The notes beneath the pieces were generated by a model that was given only the letters and a program-made list of their open reading frames with translations, ran no database searches and was not told the origin of the DNA. Below, piece by piece: positions 9,478 through 18,540 of a stretch of 64,000 nucleotides of DNA. The position numbers were made by a program, and so were the translations under genes. The stretch lies in the NCBI GenBank assembly GCA_013298955.1, contig JAAFJT010000009.1, positions 1 through 64,000 on the forward strand. Direction: 5' to 3'. Numbering within the stretch: the first letter of the stretch is position 1; each line of letters starts with the position of its first letter. This stretch comes from Chitinophagales bacterium (GTDB lineage Bacteria; Bacteroidota; Bacteroidia; Chitinophagales; Saprospiraceae).

Positions 9478-9681
9478 TGATGTTCACTTCCGGAAAAAAT
9501 GCTGTGAACCGCCTGTACAAAATTGGTTTTCCCACTCCCATTTTGCCCAATGATTGGGAGGATTACAAGGATTTTTTCCATCCTATCGCAAAACCATCGT
9601 GCGCAAAGTATAAGTTGTGTTCTTCAACCGAAAATATCCTTCTAATCTTTAAAATCATAAGCATCCTATTTCAAAAATTGT

Positions 9682-12591
9682 CTAATCGCCTTTCCGCATC
9701 GCCTCATAAATCGCCGTTTGAATGCGCGGGCGATAATCGCCTTTGAGCAATTTATCATTGTCCGCATTCGGATAAGTTCTATTGGATAAAAAGATGTAAA
9801 TCAATTGATTATCAGGGTCAATGTACAAAGCATTGCCTGTAAAACCCGTATGTCCAAAGGTCGAAAATGGAGCCGAAGGACTCATATTCAACGTTTTTTT
9901 CGCATCCGTTTCCTTCATATCCCAGCCGTAACCGCGCCGCGTACTGCCGCCTTGCCGACTCGTAAACAACGCAATCGTCTCCTGTTTGAAAAAACGCGTC
10001 CCTTCATAAACGCCGCCATTCAACAACATTTGGGCTAAAATCGCTAAATCATTCGTATTAGAAAATAATCCTGCATGTCCACTCACGCCGCCCAACATCG
10101 CCGCGCCCATGTCATGTACGCTGCCGCGCAATCGCTGCATCCGAAAATACGTATCTTCTTCGGTCGGCGCAATATTATTTTCCGAAAAGCGGGTTAAAGG
10201 ATTGAAAAGCGTTGCATTCATGCCCAAAGGTTGATAAAAATTTTCCGTTACAAAAGCATCTAAGGTTTTACCAGTGATTTTGTGAATCAATTCGGTCATC
10301 AATATCAAGCCTAAATCGGAATATTTATAATCAGTCGTTGCTTCTAAGGGCGAAGCAACGATTTTTTCAAAAAGGGTTTCCACATAATTTTCATCCATGT
10401 ACAAATTTTTAGCGACAGGAATGGTGAAATTTCCTTTTTTTGTTTCGCTGTAATACTGATTTGACCATTTATTATTTTGCAAGGTTTCTTTGTAAAAAGG
10501 AATCCAAGGTTTCAAACCCGCTTGATGAATCAAGAGATTTTTCAACAAAACGTGTTCTTTATTAGAACCTTTCAAGCGCGGCAAATAATCACTGATTTTT
10601 TTATTTAAATCCAATTGCCCTGTTTCATGCAATTTCATCAAACAAATCGTCGTAGCTGCCACTTTCGTAATACTCGCCAAATCATACAAATCATCGGTTT
10701 GAACAGGTTCAACGCGCTCATACGTATGATGACCAAATGCTTTATGATACGCCACTTGTCCACCTTTCGCTATCAAAATTTGGCAACCAGGAGCCGCCCC
10801 ATTTGCAATCAATTCTTGAGCAATAGAATCTACCTTTTTCAACTTATTTGCATCAAAACCAATGGTTTCAATATTAAAATTTTTAGGCAAATATTTAGGT
10901 TGAATCATCGCTCTATCGCCAAATTTCGATTTTGGACTTGCCGTAATCGGCAATTTTCCAGTCAACGTGAATTTGCCAAACAACGCATTTGCCGCCAATT
11001 GTTGCGTCATTGGATCCTCATTGTAACACTCCAAAATGTTTGAAATGCCATCAAAATATTTCAAACTATACGGATTCCCAAAAACGATTAACATTACTTT
11101 TTTCTTCACGCTCAACTCCGTAATCAAATTCCGAATCGTATCATTTAAACCAAATTGTTTTGCCGCTTGCGGAACCATGTCATGTAAGGATATGATGACC
11201 GTTTCGACTCCTTTTAATTTTTCAAATAAATTATTTTTATCATCTAAACTCGCCCGTTTGCCGATTTGATACGGCATGATAGCAGGCGATAATTCAACGA
11301 TTTGTTTTTGAAAATCCGTCAAAGCGGTCGCGCCAATGCTAACCGATGCCACTTTTGCCGATTTTTCAACCGTCAATGGAACGATTTTGTCCTCATTCCG
11401 AACCAAGGTCAAAGCCGCTTCAATCAATTGCTTTTTCAACGCCAACGCTTCTGCGGATTGAATATCAGACCGAATATGATTGGTTTCAACCACTGTTTTT
11501 TGCGTCAATCCGAAACGATATTTGGCAGCAAGCACTCTTTTCACACTTTTTTCCACTTCCGCAGGATTGATTTTGCCCGCTTTTATGTATTCTTTGATTT
11601 TCAAAATCGCATTTCCAACGTCTTCTGGCAAACATAAAATATCATTTCCAGCCGCAATGGAACGCGCTTCCACTTCGCCACCAGAATAATATTTGGTCAC
11701 ACCTTTCATTTCCAAACCATCTGTAAAAATAATGCCTTTAAACCCGATTTCATTCCGTAAAATATCTGTAACCGCTTTTTTAGAAAGCGATGTTGGCAAA
11801 TTCGGCGTATTATCAATAGACGGAATTTGCAAATGCGCCGCCATCATCGATTGAATCCCGCCATCCGTCAAAATCCGAAAAGGCAACATTTCGGTATTAC
11901 GCAAATGCGTCATATCATGCTTGATAAGCGGCAAATCGTAATGCGAATCCGCATCCGTATCGCCGTGTCCCGGAAAGTGTTTGGCGCAAGCCATTAAACC
12001 ATTATCTTGCATGCCGCGCATATACATAAAGCATTTAGTAGCAACGTTATACTTATCTTCGCCAAAAGAACGCTCATTGATAACAGGATTATTCGGATTG
12101 TTATTCACATCCGCCACAGGCGCGAAATTGATGTGAACGCCCAATCTTTTACACTCTTTGGCAACGATTTTTCCAAAATGATATAACAATTTATCATCTT
12201 GGATTGCGCCCAACATGAGTTGTTTTGGGAAGGTGATACAGGTCTCTTTCAAGCGCATACTCAATCCCCATTCGGCATCCATTGCCACTAAAAGCGGCGT
12301 TTTCGACAATTTTTGATACCGATTGGTCAATTCAGCCTGTTTTTCGGGGGTTCCTTGAAAAAAACAGAGGGAACCCACTTGGTATTTCTGAATCAACGCT
12401 TCCACTTTCGCCACATGTTCATCGCCCAAATTGGAATGCGCTCGAATCATCATTAATTGTCCTAAACGCTCGTCTTCCGACAAGGTATTATACAAATTAT
12501 CGATATATTCTGTTTCAGTTCGCGGCGGCTGCGCTACAAGCGGCTGCGCCAACCAAGAAAGCAGGCATAATTGAAGGAGCTTCTTTTTCAT
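9682..12591 (-). CDS. GH3 beta-N-acetylglucosaminidase-like / serine beta-lactamase-like fusion
   Basis: Exported 969-residue protein (signal peptide LCLLSWLAQPLVAQ). The N-terminal ~370 residues are a GH3 catalytic domain with the NagZ-type signature KHFPGHGDTDADSH (about residue 205) and the nucleophile Asp in FTDGLEMKGV (about 290). A GH3 C-terminal alpha/beta domain follows. From about residue 590 it is a class C beta-lactamase/serine hydrolase with SITK (SxxK), YSDLGL (YxN-like) and HTGFTG (KTG-like). The combination suggests periplasmic turnover of peptidoglycan fragments (inference). Both catalytic signatures look intact. Hairpins flank it on both sides and no partner gene is obvious. 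Confidence 0.92.
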   Translation of the reverse strand: MKKKLLQLCLLSWLAQPLVAQPPRTETEYIDNLYNTLSEDERLGQLMMIRAHSNLGDEHVAKVEALIQKYQVGSLCFFQGTPEKQAELTNRYQKLSKTPLLVAMDAEWGLSMRLKETCITFPKQLMLGAIQDDKLLYHFGKIVAKECKRLGVHINFAPVADVNNNPNNPVINERSFGEDKYNVATKCFMYMRGMQDNGLMACAKHFPGHGDTDADSHYDLPLIKHDMTHLRNTEMLPFRILTDGGIQSMMAAHLQIPSIDNTPNLPTSLSKKAVTDILRNEIGFKGIIFTDGLEMKGVTKYYSGGEVEARSIAAGNDILCLPEDVGNAILKIKEYIKAGKINPAEVEKSVKRVLAAKYRFGLTQKTVVETNHIRSDIQSAEALALKKQLIEAALTLVRNEDKIVPLTVEKSAKVASVSIGATALTDFQKQIVELSPAIMPYQIGKRASLDDKNNLFEKLKGVETVIISLHDMVPQAAKQFGLNDTIRNLITELSVKKKVMLIVFGNPYSLKYFDGISNILECYNEDPMTQQLAANALFGKFTLTGKLPITASPKSKFGDRAMIQPKYLPKNFNIETIGFDANKLKKVDSIAQELIANGAAPGCQILIAKGGQVAYHKAFGHHTYERVEPVQTDDLYDLASITKVAATTICLMKLHETGQLDLNKKISDYLPRLKGSNKEHVLLKNLLIHQAGLKPWIPFYKETLQNNKWSNQYYSETKKGNFTIPVAKNLYMDENYVETLFEKIVASPLEATTDYKYSDLGLILMTELIHKITGKTLDAFVTENFYQPLGMNATLFNPLTRFSENNIAPTEEDTYFRMQRLRGSVHDMGAAMLGGVSGHAGLFSNTNDLAILAQMLLNGGVYEGTRFFKQETIALFTSRQGGSTRRGYGWDMKETDAKKTLNMSPSAPFSTFGHTGFTGNALYIDPDNQLIYIFLSNRTYPNADNDKLLKGDYRPRIQTAIYEAMRKGD

Positions 12592-12667
12592 TTTTCTGAT
12601 TTTTATTGTAAACGCAAAATTGCGTCAATCTAAGCAAATTGACGCAATTTTTTTAGAAAAAATGTTC

Positions 12668-12841
12668 TATACTTTGCGTCGGGTGATTTTGCGATACAAT
12701 GGGAACACGGATGACGCGGATTGGGCGGATTTGCACGGATTTTTCCTAAATTGGGCACGCAATTTCAAAAAAAATCCGTGCGAATCCGCCCAATCCGCGT
12801 CATCCGTGTTCCCATTGTAAAACTACCCGACGCAAAGTATA
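12668..12841. repeat. Palindrome, family B copy 1 (CGGATnnnn arms)
   Basis: Long inverted repeat. Outer arms TATACTTTGCGTCGGGT / ACCCGACGCAAAGTATA; inner arms start GGGAACACGGATGACGCGG and match over about 43 bp with one mismatch. CGGAT recurs at 9, 9 and 10 bp within the arm. The loop is about 30 nt. It lies 8 bp downstream of the MATE gene stop, in the gap to the GH3 fusion gene start. Confidence 0.95.
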
Positions 12842-12848
12842 TGCCTTT

Positions 12849-14180
12849 TCACAACGCGATTTTTTTCACCTGTGCATAAAACCGCGCACAAAGCAGCACA
12901 CCCAAAAGCGTCAAACTAACGGTCAAACCCACCCAAATGCCCCGACTTTGCATGCCAAAAGGCTCCGCAAGCATCCAACCAAGCGGCAAACCTGCTATCC
13001 AATACGCAAAAATACTTAAAATCGTAGGTTGTTTCACATCGGCAATCCCGCGCAAAATACCCATTGAAGTGGCTTGCAACCCATCCGATAGTTGAAAAAA
13101 ACTGCCCAATATCAGCAATTGCACCGCAAAAGGCACGACTGCGGCATCTTGCGTGTATAAACCGACTAAAAATTCGGGTACCGCAAAGAACAAAATCGCA
13201 GAACAACTCATTACACAAGTCGCTAATATCAAAGCAGTCGTTCCAGCGCGGCGCATCGCATCTCTATCCTTCAATCCCCAAAAATGTCCGACTCGAATCC
13301 CGCCTGCTGCTGCAACACCCGTTATCATCATATAACTAACGGAACACATATTTAAAGCGATTTGATGGGCGGCTTGTTGATACTTGCCGTAAACGCCTAT
13401 CAACAAAACGGCTGCCCCAAAAACGGCTACTTCAAAAAATCCTTGAATGCCCGCAGGCAAACCAGTGGTCAAGATTTGTTGGATTTCTACTTTTAAATCT
13501 TTTTTTGAAAAATTTATAAATGATTTAAAATCAACATTTTGTCGAATTACAAACCATAACACTAATGCCATAAAAGTCCGACTCAATAAAGTTGCAAAGC
13601 CCGCGCCTATCAATCCAAAGTGCGGAATGAATAAATAATTCAATAAAATATTGAGTATTAATGCCCCGAGTGTTACCAACATAGCGATTCGAGTCGCGCC
13701 CATCCCGTCTGTCAATTGGCGCATCGCGGTAAACAAAAGCAATGGAATCATCGAAACTGCCACTAATTGAGTGAACGGAATCGCTAATTCAACGACTTCA
13801 ACATCTTGTTTTAAAAGGGGCAATCGAAGGCAAAATGCCAATCCAAAACAAAGGATTGCCGTCAAAATGCCCATGATTCCTGCAATTTTGAAGCTCGCTT
13901 GGTACAAATCGCCCACCGTTTCCTCCTTATCTTCCGCGACGGCTTTGGAAATCATCGGTGCAACAACGCTTAACGCCAAAATGCCAATAATGGCAAATGT
14001 GAACGTGAGGACATTCGACAAACCAGAAGCGGCAACCGATTCTGCACTTTTTTGGGGCATTTGCCCCACTTGTATCGTATCGGCAACGCCCATTGCCACC
14101 GTCCCGAGTTGTCCGATGAGGATCGGCAAGCCGAGTTGAATGAGGGCGCGCGCTTCTTGTTTGTATCGGTTTAAGTCCAT
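12849..14180 (-). CDS. MATE-family Na+ or H+-coupled multidrug exporter
   Basis: 443 residues with about 12 hydrophobic segments arranged as two repeats. The N-terminus (ALIQLGLPILIGQLGTVAMG, then VADTIQVGQM) is typical of NorM-type MATE transporters, inner-membrane antiporters that expel cationic compounds. The ATG at 14180 (MDLNRYKQEA) places the first membrane helix at the usual distance. The frame is open to 14225, but that extension runs into the family-B palindrome and is unlikely to be translated. Substrate cannot be told. Confidence 0.9.
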   Translation of the reverse strand: MDLNRYKQEARALIQLGLPILIGQLGTVAMGVADTIQVGQMPQKSAESVAASGLSNVLTFTFAIIGILALSVVAPMISKAVAEDKEETVGDLYQASFKIAGIMGILTAILCFGLAFCLRLPLLKQDVEVVELAIPFTQLVAVSMIPLLLFTAMRQLTDGMGATRIAMLVTLGALILNILLNYLFIPHFGLIGAGFATLLSRTFMALVLWFVIRQNVDFKSFINFSKKDLKVEIQQILTTGLPAGIQGFFEVAVFGAAVLLIGVYGKYQQAAHQIALNMCSVSYMMITGVAAAGGIRVGHFWGLKDRDAMRRAGTTALILATCVMSCSAILFFAVPEFLVGLYTQDAAVVPFAVQLLILGSFFQLSDGLQATSMGILRGIADVKQPTILSIFAYWIAGLPLGWMLAEPFGMQSRGIWVGLTVSLTLLGVLLCARFYAQVKKIAL

Positions 14181-14215
14181 AAATAAGGGTATCTTATAAT
14201 TTGAATGGTAGTACC

Positions 14216-14326
14216 ATTGGAACACGGATGACGCGGATAGGGCGAATTTTCACGGATTTTTTTATTTTGATATAAAATAAAAAAATCCGTGAAAATTCGC
14301 CCTATCCGCGTCATCCGTGTTCCAAT
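14216..14326. repeat. Palindrome, family B copy 2
   Basis: Perfect arms of about 50 bp starting TTGGAACACGGATGACGCGG and continuing ATAGGGCGAATTTTCACGG, with a short A/T loop. CGGAT-like words are spaced 9, 9 and 10 bp. It lies 19 bp after the stop of the acyl-CoA dehydrogenase gene (-) and before the MATE start. Confidence 0.96.
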
Positions 14327-14344
14327 TGCATTTTTTTTAATAGT

Positions 14345-15574
14345 TTACGAAAAAGCATTAATCCCCGTTACATCCATGCCCGTAATCAACAAATGGATGT
14401 CATGCGTGCCTTCATAAGTCAACACTGTTTCAAGATTCATCATATGTCGCATAATCGGATATTCAGATGTGATGCCCATGCCGCCATGTATTTGTCGCGC
14501 TTCCCGAGCCACTTCCAATGCCATCAACACATTATTGCGTTTTGCCATAGAGATTTGTGCAGGTGTTGCCCGATTTTGATTTGCCAAAACGCCCAATCGC
14601 CAAGCTAAAAGTTGGGCTTTGGTGATTTCGGTAATCATTTCAGCCAATTTTTTCTGGGTTAATTGGAATCCTGCCAACGGTTTTCCGAATTGAACCCGTT
14701 CCTTCGAGTACCGCAATGCCGAATCGTAACAATCCAATGCCGCCCCAATCGCGCCCCAAGCAATGCCATATCGGGCTTTCGACAAGCATGCTAACGGACC
14801 TTTCAAACCTTCTACATTCGGTAAAACATTTCGTTTGGGTATTTTCACGTCGTGAAAGACCAATTCGCCCGTTATCGAAGCCCGCAAAGACCATTTATCA
14901 TGGATTTCGGGCGCGGAAAAGCCTTTCATACCTTTTTCAACTATCAAACCTCTAATTTTACCCGATTCGTCCTTCGCCCAAACGACCGCAATATCCGCAA
15001 TCGGCGCATTGGTAATCCACATTTTCGCTCCATTCAAAATATAATGGTCGCCGTCATCTCTGATATTTGTGGTCATGCCGTTTGGATTCGAGCCATGGTC
15101 AGGTTCTGTCAAACCAAAACAACCAATCATTTCGCCTGAACCAAGTTTGGGCAAATATAATTTGCGTTGTTCTTCTGAACCAAATTTATAAATCGGGTAC
15201 ATCACCAACGAACCTTGCACAGATGCCATTGACCGAATCCCCGAATCGCCGCGTTCCAACTCCTGCATGATGATACCATAAGCGATTTCATCCATGCCGC
15301 CGCCGCCGTATTGCCCCGGAATGCTGGGTCCAAAAGCACCAATTTCCGCTAAACCTTTAAACAATTTGGTTGGACATTTGGCACGCTGTGCATAACTTTC
15401 GATAATCGGGCTGACTTCCGCCTTGACCCAATCGCGCACCGCTTCCCGCGCAATGCGGTGATAATCTTCTAAAAGTTCCTCGACTAAGTAATAATCGTGG
15501 AATTGAAATCTATCGGTTTTGACCGTAGAAGTTTCTTGTGGCGATTCAAATTTGGATTTATTCATTTTAGCCAT
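14345..15574 (-). CDS. gcdH: Glutaryl-CoA dehydrogenase
   Basis: FAD-dependent acyl-CoA dehydrogenase, 409 residues, expected to oxidise and decarboxylate glutaryl-CoA to crotonyl-CoA in lysine/tryptophan breakdown. Subfamily-specific features: RSMASVQGSLVMYPI with the GCDH-type Arg-Ser, FGLTEPDHGSNP, and the catalytic Glu in NLETVLTYEGTHDIHLL, which matches GCDH rather than short-chain dehydrogenases. Start MAKMNKSKFES; the second Met at codon 4 is also possible. No electron-transfer flavoprotein or other lysine-degradation gene is in the window. Confidence 0.9.
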   Translation of the reverse strand: MAKMNKSKFESPQETSTVKTDRFQFHDYYLVEELLEDYHRIAREAVRDWVKAEVSPIIESYAQRAKCPTKLFKGLAEIGAFGPSIPGQYGGGGMDEIAYGIIMQELERGDSGIRSMASVQGSLVMYPIYKFGSEEQRKLYLPKLGSGEMIGCFGLTEPDHGSNPNGMTTNIRDDGDHYILNGAKMWITNAPIADIAVVWAKDESGKIRGLIVEKGMKGFSAPEIHDKWSLRASITGELVFHDVKIPKRNVLPNVEGLKGPLACLSKARYGIAWGAIGAALDCYDSALRYSKERVQFGKPLAGFQLTQKKLAEMITEITKAQLLAWRLGVLANQNRATPAQISMAKRNNVLMALEVAREARQIHGGMGITSEYPIMRHMMNLETVLTYEGTHDIHLLITGMDVTGINAFS

Positions 15575-15611
15575 ATTTTATATTGATTTTTATTGGTTAA
15601 GTTATTTGATG

Positions 15612-15689
15612 GTCTGAATTAGGATTTGTGGAATGATTCGGATTCAAAGGATTTACAATCCGAATCATCCTATAAATCCTAATTCAGAC
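15612..15689. repeat. Palindrome, family F (GTCTGAATTAGGATT arms)
   Basis: Arms GTCTGAATTAGGATTTGTGG... and its near complement ending AAATCCTAATTCAGAC, about 33 bp each with a few mismatches. GGATT/GGAAT words are roughly 9 bp apart. It lies upstream of gcdH and far from any intact gene end. Confidence 0.85.
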
Positions 15690-16156
15690 TGAACTACTTG
15701 GTCGCAGCAAAGATAACGGAGTTTGACTAATTTCAAGGACAAAACACAGTAGCAGCCAATTTTTTCAAAAAACAATTTATAAAAATTGGTTTAATATCTA
15801 AAACTTTATATTTTATATTTAAGAAAGATTAAAAAAAACGTTAAAATTTTGTGAAAAAGTATTTTAACGGAACTAATTGGATAGGACTCGGTGTTTATGT
15901 TTTCGTAAAGAATTAAAAACCACTTGAAAGCATGGCTTCAAGAAACCATAATGATAACTTTTTTAAGAAAAACCATTTGCAAACTTTTTTAATCAATATG
16001 AAAAACCAACTTATCATTTATCAGTATCCGATTCACACCCTAAATATATAAACTTTTACCGCGATACATGCGTGTCTGTGTAAGGCATTGTTTGCCAGAA
16101 GGCAACCTTTGCCCCTGCCTCCGTATGGCATTAACTTTTTAAAAACCAATGGAAAC
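15690..16156. other. A/T-rich stretch without a recognisable gene
   Basis: I find no supported gene on either strand. The part nearest 16156 holds an inverted word pair (GTTTGCCAGAAGGCAAC) and continues into the relic at 16157-16375, so it may be further decayed sequence of the same locus. Confidence 0.5.
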
Positions 16157-16375
16157 TTAAACAGTTGTTTCTGGTTGTGCTGGGAGTGGCTTGTCCACTT
16201 CCCAGCTTTCTGGCAAAATATTTTTTTTGATAATTTATAAAAGCTCCGTTTTCCAATCTTCAATGGTGCGTTTTTCGTCTGAAAAATTTACACCCAATTG
16301 GGTTCAATCCACATAAATACTATTTGTTTCTGAAAATTCCGATAAAAATTGAAGACCAATCGGTAAATTTTTCAT
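16157..16375 (-). pseudogene. Relic of an AAA-ATPase / PD-(D/E)XK nuclease (DUF1703-type) gene
   Basis: Read from 16375 on the minus strand, one frame gives MKNLPIGLQFLSEFSETNS, IYVD, stop, TQ, then LGVNFSDEKRTIEDWKTELL, stop, and a short tail. The first block matches the N-terminus of the common Bacteroidota AAA-ATPase-like family (KLPIGIQ...YVDKT). The second matches its far C-terminus (GINFSxEKRNIxEWK). Full-length members have roughly 500 residues, so more than 80% of the middle is gone, the YVDK lysine codon has become TGA, and a further TAA is in frame. A dead locus; identification rests on the two end motifs from memory. Confidence 0.72.
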
Positions 16376-16545
16376 GGTACGTTTTTTTTTAATGCAGGCA
16401 AAGATAATTTAATTTTTTCAAATCTCGGTTAAAATACACCAATTTCCAAAATTGACCGATTTTTCTTTTATAGCCAACGAAAAACCGTTTAATTTGCAGC
16501 GTTTTTAGTGAAAGGTGTCTTTCACATATTAAACCCATTAAAAAT

Positions 16546-17520
16546 ATGAGCAAAACGTTGGACGGCATCAAACAACCGATTGCCGATGAATTAGACCGTT
16601 TCGAGGCGTTTTTTCAGGCGGCGATGCGCAGTCATGTACCGTTATTGGACAAAATCACCTATTATATCGTGCAACGGAAGGGCAAACAGGTACGTCCGAT
16701 GTTTGTTTTTTTTGCTGCGAAACTTTGTGGCACTATCAATGACAAAAGTTTTACAGTCGCTTCATTGGTCGAACTCCTGCACACGGCATCGCTTGTGCAT
16801 GACGATGTGGTGGATGATGCCAATGAACGGCGCGGTTTTTTTTCGGTGAACGCGCTTTGGAAAAATAAAATTGCGGTTTTGGTGGGCGATTATTTGCTTT
16901 CGCAAGGTTTGTCGATGGCTTTGAAAAGCAATGCGCATACGGCACTACAAATTGTTTCAAATGCAGTGAAGGAAATGAGTGAAGGAGAGTTATTACAAAT
17001 CGAAAAAGCGCGGCGTTTGGATATTGAAGAATCGGTTTATTTTGAAATTATTCGTCAAAAAACGGCTTCTTTAATCGCTTCGGCGTGTTCCGCAGGGGCT
17101 TCTTCGACGACAGATGACCCTGAAATCATTGAAAAAATGCGTCTTTTTGGGGAAAAAATTGGGATTGCCTTCCAAATTCGAGACGATTTGTTTGATTTTG
17201 GGACGGATGATGTCGGTAAACCACTTGGTATTGACATCAAGGAAAAGAAAATGACTTTGCCTTTGATTTACGCACTTGCGCATACGGATAAGAAAACCCG
17301 CGATAATATCATTCATATCGTCAAAAGATACAGTCATCAACCCGAAAAAGTGGCGGAAGTGATTGATTTTGTGCGCAAAAGCAATGGTTTAGCGTATTCG
17401 GAGGAAGTGATGTTGCGGTATCGGACAGAAGCGTTTGAACTTTTGCATCAATTTCCGCCTTCGGACGTGCGCGATGGATTGGAACAATTGGTTATCTTTG
17501 TGACGGATAGGAAAAAATAA
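16546..17520 (+). CDS. Polyprenyl (octaprenyl/heptaprenyl-type) diphosphate synthase
   Basis: Trans-isoprenyl chain elongation from farnesyl diphosphate and IPP, probably supplying the menaquinone side chain. 324 residues with both aspartate-rich motifs: HDDVVDDANERRG (first DDxxD) and IRDDLFDFGTDD (second), followed by GKPLGIDIKEKKMTLP. It is a long-chain IspB/HepT-type enzyme rather than a farnesyl synthase, but chain length cannot be read from sequence. Single gene facing recO tail to tail. Confidence 0.93.
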   Translation: MSKTLDGIKQPIADELDRFEAFFQAAMRSHVPLLDKITYYIVQRKGKQVRPMFVFFAAKLCGTINDKSFTVASLVELLHTASLVHDDVVDDANERRGFFSVNALWKNKIAVLVGDYLLSQGLSMALKSNAHTALQIVSNAVKEMSEGELLQIEKARRLDIEESVYFEIIRQKTASLIASACSAGASSTTDDPEIIEKMRLFGEKIGIAFQIRDDLFDFGTDDVGKPLGIDIKEKKMTLPLIYALAHTDKKTRDNIIHIVKRYSHQPEKVAEVIDFVRKSNGLAYSEEVMLRYRTEAFELLHQFPPSDVRDGLEQLVIFVTDRKK

Positions 17521-17560
17521 AATAATTCGATTTGGAAACTTGAATAAAAATCGCAACACA

Positions 17561-17592
17561 AAGTGCGGACAGTTGCAACTGTCCGCACTTTT
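17561..17592. terminator. Bidirectional terminator between polyprenyl synthase and recO
   Basis: Perfect 15-bp arms AAGTGCGGACAGTTG / CAACTGTCCGCACTT with essentially no loop, then TTTC on the + side and A-runs on the other. Convergent gene ends. Confidence 0.85.
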
Positions 17593-17687
17593 TCTTCAAC
17601 TACTTTTTTGGATTTTAATACTTTTATTAGTAAAGCGTAAAACACAAAACTAACTTTTCTATTAAATTACATTACTTTGGTGAAAAA

Positions 17688-18419
17688 TCAATCAAATATT
17701 TCTTGATAAATTTTAAACGATTGTATTTCTGGGAAATTTTCAATTTGCAAACGGTAAAACGTCAATAAATCTTGCAACATGAGTCGGCGTGTTTCGCGGG
17801 TGATGCCACTAATTTGATAACTTTCCCGCCAATCATATCGCAATAAACCGCGAAAAATATGGGTCATTTGCATCGACATAAGGTATTGATTCCCAGCATT
17901 TTCGAGAAAAACACCTTCTTTCATATCAAAAACAATCCCTATTCGACCTGCATCATCTGTTGGCATGAAGCCCAAATAATAACTCAAATGGGTTAAAAAG
18001 CTCAAATGAAGATTGGCATAAGCCGATTTTTCCGCATCCAAAAACGTAAAAACAGCCCATAAATATTGAAAAAGCGGTTGATTTGCTTCTTGTTCGCGGA
18101 TAGCGCGGCGAGCGACTTCGAGCATGAACATCCCAATCGCACTTTTATGCACGTCAAAAGGCAGGCTCGAATAGATGTATCCAGCTTGAATTTCTTTAAT
18201 GCGTTGCATCGTTTTTTCGGGTTGATGATACGCCACCACATCCACCAATGAACAAACTTGCAATAAATTCGCACTAATTTTTGCCTTCGGCGTGCGCACG
18301 CCATTGACCAAAAAGGTGATTAAACCCACTTCTTCGGTGAAAATATCCGTGATGACGCTCGTTTCCGAGTATTTGAGGTGGCGGAAAACAATGCCGCGCG
18401 TTTTTATTAACATATTCAC
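17688..18419 (-). CDS. recO: DNA repair protein RecO
   Basis: RecFOR-pathway protein that loads RecA onto SSB-coated ssDNA and anneals strands. 243 residues with the N-terminal OB-fold opening LIKTRGIVFRHLKYSETSVI and FTEEVGLITFLVNGVR, typical of Bacteroidota RecO. The C-terminal domain lacks the four-cysteine zinc site of some RecO proteins. The start may be Met1 (18419) or Met3 (18413). Confidence 0.93.
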   Translation of the reverse strand: MNMLIKTRGIVFRHLKYSETSVITDIFTEEVGLITFLVNGVRTPKAKISANLLQVCSLVDVVAYHQPEKTMQRIKEIQAGYIYSSLPFDVHKSAIGMFMLEVARRAIREQEANQPLFQYLWAVFTFLDAEKSAYANLHLSFLTHLSYYLGFMPTDDAGRIGIVFDMKEGVFLENAGNQYLMSMQMTHIFRGLLRYDWRESYQISGITRETRRLMLQDLLTFYRLQIENFPEIQSFKIYQEIFD

Positions 18420-18428
18420 AATTATTTT

Positions 18429-18540
18429 AACACATAGTTCACATAGGAGGACATAGGATACATAGGGTCATTCATTGGAAAGTAACACTTTTCCATGAAT
18501 GACCCTATTGCCCTATGTCCTCCTATGTGAACTATGTGTT
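18429..18540. repeat. Palindrome, family C copy 1 (CATAG every 9-10 bp)
   Basis: Arms AACACATAGTTCACATAGG.. and ..CCTATGTGAACTATGTGTT with imperfect inner pairing and a TTCATTGGAAAG/CTTTTCCATGAA centre. CATAG recurs at 9, 10 and 9 bp. The right arm contains the TAG stop codon (18532-18534) of the DUF1015 gene, so the repeat supplies that protein's last codons. Confidence 0.93.

Noticed and set aside
9402-9746. 114-codon ORF on the + strand
   Set aside because: It starts in a perfect palindrome and ends inside the opposite-strand GH3 fusion gene; no recognisable motif.
16033-16263. 76-codon minus-strand ORF
   Set aside because: It is in a different frame from the recognisable relic of the AAA/nuclease gene and shows no family features.
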